A stretch of 36,258 bases of DNA from positions 1 to 36,258 of the IMG/VR virus record IMGVR_UViG_3300020060_000018; one strand, written 5' to 3'. Origin of the DNA: a virus. The translations under genes and the position numbers were made by a program. Positions 29,899 to 36,258 of this stretch are shown in pieces. The notes beneath the pieces were generated by a model. That model saw nothing but the letters and a program-made list of their open reading frames with translations. It searched no databases and was not told the origin of the DNA. Positions within the stretch are counted from its first letter, which is position 1. Each line of letters opens with the position of its first letter.

Positions 29899-32882
29899 TA
29901 CTTGCGCTCCCTCTTATCCTTCTCGATCTCGCGCACGGCGTTAACCACGGCCTGAGTTACATCTACATTGCTTGATGGGTTGTTGACTTCTACCTTAACA
30001 TTGATTGGACGCTGATCAGTCGCATTCTGCTTAGACTGTGCTGCAGCGACGCGGGCGGCATTATCAGAACCAAGTCCTCCGCCGTTGAGAGCCTTGACAG
30101 CCCAGTCAGGTGCGTTGCCTGTGCTACCACCGTACAGAGCACTGTTAGGTAGAATACCTAGGTCGTGGCCAGGACGGATTAGCTGTGGTCCGTTCAGACC
30201 AACCATGCCAATTCCGCCAGTACGTGATACTGCGAGTTCTGGTCCAAGCTCTCCTACGAATGATGGAGTTCCAGCACCGACAAGACCGCCAGCGAAGTTC
30301 ATGGGAATAACTGTTGGACCGCCACTTGTGCTGCCTGATCCTGAGAAGTCTTGCGCGCCAATTTGAGTGTTGACATTTTGCAAGCTATTTATGATTGCCA
30401 AGATATTGCCATTGAATGTGCCGACACTTGATGTAAACGCATCAACCCCTGGCGCCAACAGATCAAACACTGCCTTCATCTTGGGGAACTTAGCATACAT
30501 CTGGTCAGCAGTAAGACCAGACTCATCCTTGATGTCGCGCAAAGCTTGTACAGCAGCAGGTAGGTTGCCACCGTTGGCCAAATCTGCCAATGCCTGGTCA
30601 GCACTTGCGAACTTCTCGTTAAGTTGCGTATCGCCAATCTTGAAACCAAGGCTACTAGCAAAACTATCTCGTGCCTTTTGTAGATCGGTGACCCAGCCTA
30701 GTCCAACAGACTTGAACAAGTCATCGCGGCTCTGCTGAGCCTGAAGACTGTTACCTAGAGTACCGGCGCCAGGTGCAGCACCGAACAATAGACCGTTAAT
30801 CAAGTCAGAAGATCCAAACTTGAAGTCCTTGTTCAGCTTCGAGTCGTTGTTGTAAACTCCGCCACCAAGAATTGAATTGGCGTTTTGTTCCGGAGTGTTT
30901 ACACCTTCCCAATTAGTTAGAGCCTTGTTCAACATCTGTGTCAATACAAGAGGGATAGCTACACCGGCTGCAACGGTCGCTGCAGTAGCGAGTGCGCCAG
31001 CGCCAAGTGCTCCACCACCAGCGGCTGCTGCACCTCCACCACCTAGGCGACCGATACCACCGATAATGGCACCTGGGGCACCAGGAGCAACGATACCGAC
31101 AACAAGGGCCGCTACTAGAGCCTGCTGTAGCGCACCTGGAAGGGTGGACCATACATCAACAATCTTACTCAAAGCTGTTGCGATCGCCAACGCAATGTCG
31201 CCAAGCATCTTGAGGCCGCCACCAGCGGCAAACTTCTCGATTGCGCCGAAGAAGACGATCCATGCATCAAGGAAGGTAGTGTCAGCGTTCTTGAAGATAT
31301 TGACCAAGCCGTCAATCAGGCCACCATCGCCAGAAAGCTTGTCCATGAACTTGACGAAGTTATCAGATTGTGCAATCGCGAACAGACCGCCTGCAAGCTT
31401 ACCTGCAAGGTCAATGATAGCTCGCATTGGTTCGCGCATATCTTCGAAGTAGCTGGTAATGGACGCCTGTCCGCCAACGCTCTCGGTCCAGTCACGGAAT
31501 CCAGAAGCTAAGTCAGTAATCCAGGTACCAAGGAAGCTGGTCAGTGGGTCAGCCAACTTAACGATGTTATAGATACCAGTGCCGAAATCACCAAGTACGC
31601 CTAGGACCTGCTTCAGGCGCTCATATGATCCAGTGAAGAAGCCCTCAAGACCACCGGAATTACCAGCAGCCGCACCGTTAAGACCAGAAATGAATTTCAT
31701 GAAATCTTCGGACATGGCGGTCAACATTGGTCCAGCAGCAGAACCGATACGTAGGAACAATTGAAGAAGCTGAGTGCCAGAGACAGCCCACTTTGAGATA
31801 ATGTTCTCGTTATTGCTGAAGATGTTATTCATCACTCCAGCGCCATCCTTGGTGGAGAACCACCCGATGGTCTCCTTGCCTGCGGCATTCAAGTCTGCGG
31901 CAATTGTACCCAGGTGCTTATGGAGTGCTGGGAGATAGTTGACGACGAGGTTGCGGATCTCGAATCCGAGACCGTCCATAAATGTTTCTTGTACGTACCG
32001 GCGCAAGGTGTTCATTGGACCCTTGGAGTCAATGATAGCCTGTACGAACGCTTGCGTATTTGGACCAAGCAGCGCCATAGCTTTGGCGTCTCCACCGATC
32101 GCCTTACTCAAGCCACCAAAGGCCATGCCGATGACGGCGCCAGCAGAACCAAGAGCCAGAAGACCAGCAGGAAGAGCGCCTAGAATACCAACAAGAGGAG
32201 CAAGACCATTGGCTGCTGCAAGACCTGCTGCGCCAAGAGCGTTTAGACCTGTAGCAAGGAGTGGGATACCTTCAATGGCGGTTCCGATGAGCACGCCCAT
32301 AAGACCAATGCGGCCAGCACCACGACCCAAAATTCTGCGACCACCTCCACCACCGCCAAAGCCACTACGACCCCTACCGCCACCACCAGTGATACGAGAA
32401 ATGCGCTTCTGGTACTTCTTGGTCAGGCGTTCCTGGTTCTTCCATCCTTTTTCAGCAATGGAGGCCAGGGACTTTTCGGTTCGGGTCGCGCGGAGGATTT
32501 CACGCTTGGCCATGGCATTGGAAGTGCGATCGAAGTTGGTTGCAGCGCTTCCACGACGAGTAAGACCTCGGATATAAGTATCCTGAGTCTTTGTCAGTCT
32601 CTTTTCAAGAGTTTCGTGGGTTTTTAGAAGATTGTTGAAGTCTTTATGGACGCGGTTAACGCGGCCCATGGTGCCAGTGCGGCTCTCATTAAGCTGATTG
32701 GCGCGTGCAGTCTGAGCATTATTAGTGCCCTGTGCCTTGGTGTTTTCTTTAAGGGTATTAGTGTGTTGCCCGGTCTTCTTATCAAGACGATCGAGTGCGC
32801 GAGACACATTGTCAATATCTCGACGTGACTCGCCTGCACCCGTAACTTGCAGATGGATAAATACTTCCTCTGATTTGGCCAT
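29898..32882 (-). CDS. Tape measure protein
   Basis: 994 residues, the longest gene here. An N-terminal charged coiled-coil (about 1-165) is followed by a Gly/Arg-rich linker (RGRSGFGGGGGG), a strongly hydrophobic block (about 190-260, GLAAANGLAPLVGILGALPA), a central helical region and a second Ala/Gly-rich hydrophobic block near 590-650. At about 1.5 angstroms per residue the tail would be near 150 nm. ATG 32882 follows the frameshifted chaperone and has an AAGG upstream. Confidence 0.92.
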   Translation of the reverse strand: MAKSEEVFIHLQVTGAGESRRDIDNVSRALDRLDKKTGQHTNTLKENTKAQGTNNAQTARANQLNESRTGTMGRVNRVHKDFNNLLKTHETLEKRLTKTQDTYIRGLTRRGSAATNFDRTSNAMAKREILRATRTEKSLASIAEKGWKNQERLTKKYQKRISRITGGGGRGRSGFGGGGGGRRILGRGAGRIGLMGVLIGTAIEGIPLLATGLNALGAAGLAAANGLAPLVGILGALPAGLLALGSAGAVIGMAFGGLSKAIGGDAKAMALLGPNTQAFVQAIIDSKGPMNTLRRYVQETFMDGLGFEIRNLVVNYLPALHKHLGTIAADLNAAGKETIGWFSTKDGAGVMNNIFSNNENIISKWAVSGTQLLQLFLRIGSAAGPMLTAMSEDFMKFISGLNGAAAGNSGGLEGFFTGSYERLKQVLGVLGDFGTGIYNIVKLADPLTSFLGTWITDLASGFRDWTESVGGQASITSYFEDMREPMRAIIDLAGKLAGGLFAIAQSDNFVKFMDKLSGDGGLIDGLVNIFKNADTTFLDAWIVFFGAIEKFAAGGGLKMLGDIALAIATALSKIVDVWSTLPGALQQALVAALVVGIVAPGAPGAIIGGIGRLGGGGAAAAGGGALGAGALATAATVAAGVAIPLVLTQMLNKALTNWEGVNTPEQNANSILGGGVYNNDSKLNKDFKFGSSDLINGLLFGAAPGAGTLGNSLQAQQSRDDLFKSVGLGWVTDLQKARDSFASSLGFKIGDTQLNEKFASADQALADLANGGNLPAAVQALRDIKDESGLTADQMYAKFPKMKAVFDLLAPGVDAFTSSVGTFNGNILAIINSLQNVNTQIGAQDFSGSGSTSGGPTVIPMNFAGGLVGAGTPSFVGELGPELAVSRTGGIGMVGLNGPQLIRPGHDLGILPNSALYGGSTGNAPDWAVKALNGGGLGSDNAARVAAAQSKQNATDQRPINVKVEVNNPSSNVDVTQAVVNAVREIEKDKRERK

Positions 32883-32907
32883 CCGCCTTGCGCCTTCCGA
32901 TTACTTC

Positions 32908-33623
32908 TTACTTCTTTTCCATCGCTTCTTTTTGAAGCGCGTTCCAATAATTAGCAGCTTGTGTTTTGAGCTTGAAGTCGAAATAATCCGACTTCAAGAC
33001 ATCCACTGGATCTAATCCGAATGTTCCCGCGATGTATGCTGCCATACGTACTCGGTCATCGTCATAGATCCTACTGCTCAGTCCAAAGGGTCTTCTGGGT
33101 CGTCTCCGTCACGGAAACCACTGGTATCGTCCTGTGCGTAACCGGCAGCGACAAGAATGTCGGCGGAAACTGACAAGATGTAAGGGTCGCGTGCGTAGAA
33201 AGACTTGATTGCAGCGCGGGCATCCATTGCACCGAACTGGTCCTGGAAGCCGTCGTCCTTGAAGGTTACGCGCTCGTCCTGCTTGTTGAACACATCTTCA
33301 CCCTTGTAGACAAGTGCAATGCATGTCTCTTGGATAACTGTCTGGTGGAAGAATAGAGTATTTAGCTCTGAGGTGGGGTCGTTTGGCTTCTTGCGTGAAG
33401 CTTTCTGCCAGCGGTGTAGCTTCTCAAGAGGGATATCTACGTCGAACTTGACGGCGAAACCAGCGCGGCCCTTGACGGGGAGAGTTACGTCCTTGGGAAG
33501 GTCAATAGGCTTGGTGAGATCTGCACGCATGTTGTCGTAAACGGAAGGGAGACCGGTTTCGGTCTTGTGCTTAGGCGCAGCATCTGGGTCAACGAAATCT
33601 TCGCTGAAAAAAGTATCTGACAT
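32908..33623 (-). CDS. Tail assembly chaperone, long form by -1 frameshift
   Basis: The slippery heptamer C CCT TTG (33090-33084 on the - strand) lies three codons before the short-form stop. A -1 slip there rereads base 33084 and continues as GLSSRIYDDDRVRMAAYIAG through 58 more codons to TAA at 32908, giving 238 residues. The extension has no SD-linked start of its own and fills the gap before the tape measure gene. This is the conserved G/GT arrangement of long-tailed phages. Confidence 0.88.
33078..33623 (-). CDS. Tail assembly chaperone, short form
   Basis: 181 residues from ATG 33623 (MSDTFFSEDF), with AAGGAAC upstream. An in-frame extension to 33701 would run through a terminator hairpin and is rejected. 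It is acidic at both ends with a helical core (PLEKLHRWQKASRKK). Position between tail tube and tape measure, plus the frameshift site at its end, identify it as the G-type chaperone that coats the tape measure during tail assembly. Confidence 0.88.
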   Translation of the reverse strand: MSDTFFSEDFVDPDAAPKHKTETGLPSVYDNMRADLTKPIDLPKDVTLPVKGRAGFAVKFDVDIPLEKLHRWQKASRKKPNDPTSELNTLFFHQTVIQETCIALVYKGEDVFNKQDERVTFKDDGFQDQFGAMDARAAIKSFYARDPYILSVSADILVAAGYAQDDTSGFRDGDDPEDPLD

Positions 33624-33650
33624 TGTGTTGTTCCTTGGTGTTTGTGGTGT

Positions 33651-33681
33651 AGAAAAGGTAGCGGCCGAATCAACCGCTACC
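33651..33681 (-). terminator. Hairpin and T run in the chaperone leader
   Basis: On the - strand GGTAGCGG (33681-33674) pairs with CCGCTACC (33664-33657) around a 9-base loop, followed by TTTTCT. It lies between the promoter at 33701-33729 and the chaperone ATG. It probably ends most tail-tube transcripts, giving a step-down in expression after the abundant tube protein. Confidence 0.75.
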
Positions 33682-33700
33682 CTCTCGGATGTTCTATTCA

Positions 33701-33729
33701 ATTTTATCGTATAATACGAACCAAGACAA
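33701..33729 (-). promoter_or_regulatory. Promoter, TTGTCT-17-TAAAAT
   Basis: On the - strand TTGTCT (33729-33724), a 17-base spacer and TAAAAT (33706-33701). It is the only left-arm promoter with a recognisable -35. The terminator-like hairpin lies just downstream, so transcripts from it may be attenuated. Confidence 0.6.
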
Positions 33730-33762
33730 AGATTTAGTAAAGCTAAACTTATTAGGTTAGGC

Positions 33763-34176
33763 TTACTTCACCGTGCTCACGGCGAACTCTAGCTCGAACA
33801 TAGCTGCGTCTCCACCGGAAGCGTCGCTGTCTGGCTCAGATAGACGTACGAGTACGGCTTCTGAGTAGACGTTGGGCTTGCCTGCAGAAGTGCCATCTTC
33901 GTCGGTTGGCTGGTGAGAGATAGTGGTTGTCCACTCTCCCACACGCTCGCGAAGCTTGGCGATGATAGCGTAGTCGCGATCTCGGTTGTAAGCGCGTGAA
34001 ACGGTAACGTTTGAACGCTGTGCTGGTGAAGCGAGCATTTCAGGTAGACGACGGCCACCATCCCAGTAAGGAGTAACATCTGCTGATGTCTCTCCACCGG
34101 TCTTGGTTGGCCAGTAACCTGTAATGCCGGAGACGTATGTACGGAACATACGCTGCGTAGAGTGCTTAGCTGGCAT
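33763..34176 (-). CDS. Tail tube protein
   Basis: 137 residues from ATG 34176, with AGAGGAAG upstream. It lies directly after the sheath gene, as the tube does in contractile-tail phages. The sequence is beta-rich (SNVTVSRAYNRDRDYAII; AAMFELEFAVSTVK), matching a gp19-like fold. It forms the hexameric rings of the inner tube. A terminator-like hairpin follows, in line with high expression. Confidence 0.85.
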   Translation of the reverse strand: MPAKHSTQRMFRTYVSGITGYWPTKTGGETSADVTPYWDGGRRLPEMLASPAQRSNVTVSRAYNRDRDYAIIAKLRERVGEWTTTISHQPTDEDGTSAGKPNVYSEAVLVRLSEPDSDASGGDAAMFELEFAVSTVK

Positions 34177-34214
34177 CTTCTTGAATCTTCCTCTTGGTTT
34201 TCTTGATTATTCGA

Positions 34215-35666
34215 TCAGAGCGCGCCGAGTGGGTTTACCTTGGTGATGCTTAGGTTGATCCAAGCAGCAGTTGGGGAAACACGCAAGGAGATCTCTACGT
34301 TGATTCGGTTCTGTGTGAGGCTAGATACAGGGTTGATATCGTCGCCAGCGTTTACGATGTAACCTGGGTCAACTTCGTTGCCTTCATCGTCATACTTAGC
34401 AAATAGACCGTTGCGGTCTGCGATTGGCTGTAGCATGCCACCTAGCTCAGCAACAATGAGAGACTGTAGCTGGTTGCGTGAGTCGATTGGCTCAAACATG
34501 TACTGTTCGATACGCTGTGAAGCGTCTAGAACGATACGGTTGATTAGATCGGCATCCTTGAGGTAAGCCCAGCTATCGAAGTTATTGCTCAGTGAACGCC
34601 ATCCGTATAGACGGATAGTGTTATTGATGCGGCGAACGACTGATACCTTTGAGTCGTCTAGCTTGTTGGCGTCTGTGCCAGAGAAGTTCTGGTAGACATC
34701 TAGCACGTAGTTAGCGGTAGCAATCTGACCGGCTGGTGCGCGCCATGGGCCGTCGAGACGGTGTGCGCGTGAACGAGCGGCGGCTACGTAGCCTTCTGGG
34801 CCAATAGCCTTGGTTGCTGCACCATCAGTTGGCACAACGATCCACGGGGCGAACAGACCGGCGTACTGTGAGTTCAGTGAAGACGCTGCGGAAATGAGGC
34901 TGTTTACAGTCTCGTCCTTGGCGCCAGCTAGAAGAGCAATACGGTTGTTGTTCTGTGCGTGAGTAATCAGTGCATTGCGGACTGTGGAGTTATCCTGTCC
35001 GGGTACTGCTACTGCGCCGTCTCCGTCTTCCTTGGGGAACTTATCCAAGGCAGTGACGTAGTTGGCTGCGACGATTGCGTTGCGGTCATCAGTACCTGCA
35101 GTGAGTGTTGCGGCTGCGGCTACTGCTGGGTTGTTGTCAGGAGCAGAAGTGGTGCTACCTAGGTTGGTAACTACAACGTAGTTAGAACCCTGTGTACGGG
35201 TGGCGGCATCTGTTGGTGTTGAAAGGTTATTGAAATCCTCTACAACATCAGCACCTAGACGGACAATGAGGCGGAAGGTACCAGTATTGGAACCTGCAGC
35301 TACCTCAACTGAAAGATTGCTTGACCATGCACCTGCGTTAGCTGCATCTACCTTTAGAGATGGTAGAGGAGAAACACTGGCGCGGTCGGCAAGAGTTAGA
35401 GTACCTTTTGCGGCAGCATCGCCAACTACGCGAATTACGCGGGCCTGTTCACCACCCTCGCTGAAGAATGTGGCTAGGTGATCGTAGCCGTCAGAATAAG
35501 CTACGCGTCCGCCGTAAACCTGCTTGAGGTCAGCGACACCACGAATGACGGTAGGGGTTACGGGACCACGCTCGAACACACCTACCATGAAAAACTGCCC
35601 ACTGGCAGCAGAGAGTGGCGTGGTAGGGCCACTTCGTGCTGAGGTTGTAACTACTACACCTGGCAT
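34215..35666 (-). CDS. Contractile tail sheath protein
   Basis: 483 residues; ATG 35666 with TAGGAG upstream. The N-terminus MPGVVVTTSARSGPTTP and FFMVGVFERGPVTPTVIRG, the central VAAARSRAHRLDGPWRAPAG and the C-terminal RISV-like strands (NRINVEISLRVSPTAAWINLSI) are typical of phage sheath proteins. It marks the phage as myovirus-like. The C-terminal region after INNTIRLYGWRSLS is the conserved core. Confidence 0.94.
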   Translation of the reverse strand: MPGVVVTTSARSGPTTPLSAASGQFFMVGVFERGPVTPTVIRGVADLKQVYGGRVAYSDGYDHLATFFSEGGEQARVIRVVGDAAAKGTLTLADRASVSPLPSLKVDAANAGAWSSNLSVEVAAGSNTGTFRLIVRLGADVVEDFNNLSTPTDAATRTQGSNYVVVTNLGSTTSAPDNNPAVAAAATLTAGTDDRNAIVAANYVTALDKFPKEDGDGAVAVPGQDNSTVRNALITHAQNNNRIALLAGAKDETVNSLISAASSLNSQYAGLFAPWIVVPTDGAATKAIGPEGYVAAARSRAHRLDGPWRAPAGQIATANYVLDVYQNFSGTDANKLDDSKVSVVRRINNTIRLYGWRSLSNNFDSWAYLKDADLINRIVLDASQRIEQYMFEPIDSRNQLQSLIVAELGGMLQPIADRNGLFAKYDDEGNEVDPGYIVNAGDDINPVSSLTQNRINVEISLRVSPTAAWINLSITKVNPLGAL

Positions 35667-35679
35667 TCGAAACTCCTAA

Positions 35680-35907
35680 TTACTTCTTTACAGATCTGGT
35701 ATTACGCTTGGGAGTTTGTTCCTCGGCGCTATCTTCTTTTGCTTCGTTTACAGGAGGAGCAGCAACCTCAACGAGGTAGCCACGATTTACTAAGTCCCGA
35801 ATTCGCTCGGTTGTAGTATCAACGTCGAACCATTCTCCACCGCCAACGAAACGGCCGTAACCGTCGATGACAATTGGACTGTTTGTCCCGTTAAAGAATT
35901 TCGGCAT
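35680..35907 (-). CDS. Small virion-associated protein
   Basis: 75 residues from ATG 35907 (MPKFFNGTNS), with TAGGAG upstream; the longer frame to 35940 contains the promoter. The N-terminal half is beta-rich with GYGRFVGGGEWFDV, resembling small proteins coded near head-tail junction genes. The C-terminal tail is acidic then basic (SAEEQTPKRNTRSVKK). Its place before the sheath gene suggests a head-tail or sheath-linked role; not recognised. Confidence 0.65.
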   Translation of the reverse strand: MPKFFNGTNSPIVIDGYGRFVGGGEWFDVDTTTERIRDLVNRGYLVEVAAPPVNEAKEDSAEEQTPKRNTRSVKK

Positions 35908-35930
35908 TATACTCCTAGATTTCCATTTAT

Positions 35931-35939
35931 ATTGTACCA
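35931..35939 (-). promoter_or_regulatory. Extended -10 promoter, TGGTACAAT
   Basis: On the - strand TGG-TACAAT lies about 24 bases before the ATG at 35907. It would drive the small protein and the sheath and tube genes. A TTGACA occurs at 35981-35976 but too far upstream to pair with it. Confidence 0.55.
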
Positions 35940-35964
35940 TTCAAAAGAACGTCGATACAAAATA

Positions 35965-36258
35965 TCACACCATTTTGTCAATATCTTGGTTATACTCGTT
36001 GAAGTATCCAACAATCGGTACCGCCGTGCTCTCTACGCGAGAAACGTTAATAGTGATGAGCCCTGTGTTGACCCAGCGCGGGTTGGTTGGACCTTGCAGT
36101 TTCATCGGTTCTGGCGTAGCTTTGCGCATGTTCTCTAAGTCTACCATCATTGGTGTCTCAGTGTTAGCTGTTCCGAGAGAAGGCGAGTTAACGATTGCAG
36201 CAACAAGGGCGTTGATAAGATCGTCACGCTGGCGAATGGTTGATTCTCGGTGCGGCTT
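35965..36258 (-). CDS. Virion protein, 5'-truncated by window edge
   Basis: The frame is open to the right edge, so 97 residues of the C-terminal end are visible and the start is outside. Sequence begins KPHRESTIRQRDDLINALVA and runs to VGYFNEYNQDIDKMV. The location just upstream of the sheath and the size suggest a tail terminator or head-tail connector protein, but the visible part does not settle it. Confidence 0.6.
   Translation of the reverse strand, partial: KPHRESTIRQRDDLINALVAAIVNSPSLGTANTETPMMVDLENMRKATPEPMKLQGPTNPRWVNTGLITINVSRVESTAVPIVGYFNEYNQDIDKMV

Noticed and set aside
30085-32577. Long + strand frames opposite the tape measure gene, rich in Pro and Ala
   Set aside because: Their composition is the complement of Gly/Ala-rich tape measure codons; they are shadows.
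32624-32991. - strand frame 32624-32947 as a separate gene
   Set aside because: It is in a different frame from both the chaperone extension and the tape measure, which together account for the region.
35953-35981. - strand TTGACA at 35981-35976 as the sheath promoter
   Set aside because: The -10 at normal spacing (TGTATC) is poor; the extended -10 at 35931-35939 is better placed.
1-36258. CRISPR arrays, tRNA genes, rRNA, insertion sequences, integrase or attachment sites
   Set aside because: No repeat-spacer pattern, cloverleaf, transposase or integrase was seen in reading either strand.

Overview
This window is a stretch of a tailed-phage genome of the contractile-tail (myovirus-like) type. 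A tail sheath, tail tube, frameshifted tail-assembly chaperone, tape measure, LysM protein, hub, gp25-like, J-like and I-like baseplate proteins follow one another in the usual contractile-tail order. The host is probably Gram-positive, perhaps an actinobacterium. The clues are the nrdH-nrdI-nrdE-nrdF (class Ib) gene set and several peptidoglycan hydrolases, including lysins with SH3-like repeats. Host identity is inference and no close relative was recognised.

Right-reading arm (1-11772, + strand): replication, recombination and nucleic-acid repair. In order: a RecA/UvsX-like recombinase (cut by the left edge), a small PD-(D/E)XK nuclease, several small unknowns, an RNA ligase and a polynucleotide kinase-phosphatase (a two-enzyme RNA repair pair), an inserted HNH-type endonuclease, a Cas4/RecB-like nuclease with four cysteines, a DnaB-like helicase behind its own promoter, a second HNH endonuclease, a Toprim primase, a small HTH protein, a DnaQ-like exonuclease with a zinc ribbon, and a nucleotide diphosphohydrolase-like protein. 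Genes are tightly packed with start/stop overlaps and frequent GTG/TTG starts. A strong hairpin terminator at 11784-11833 closes this arm.

Left-reading arm (11860-36258, - strand), read from right to left: structural genes (an edge-truncated virion gene, sheath, tube, chaperone, tape measure, baseplate, host-recognition proteins), then a class Ib ribonucleotide reductase cluster with a MazG-like protein (20021-16044), then four small coiled-coil or membrane proteins, a short acidic gene, two lysins and a holin. The two arms converge at about 11.83-11.86 kb.

The most notable observations are: (1) both HNH endonuclease genes sit at the 3' end of a replication or repair gene, and an orphan copy of the PNK C-terminus survives downstream of the first insertion; (2) a family of extended -10 promoters occurs in nearly every intergenic gap of the left-reading arm, four of them sharing a TAARATAGATA core; (3) inverted repeats that pair the Shine-Dalgarno sequence with an anti-SD lying upstream of the promoter occur at two of these sites; (4) a CCCTTTG -1 frameshift site lies in the tail chaperone; (5) the gp25-like baseplate gene lacks a proper in-frame start and looks one base short; (6) one carbohydrate-binding-like module appears nested inside another in the I-like tail protein; (7) a single hub protein carries both M23 and NlpC/P60 peptidase domains.
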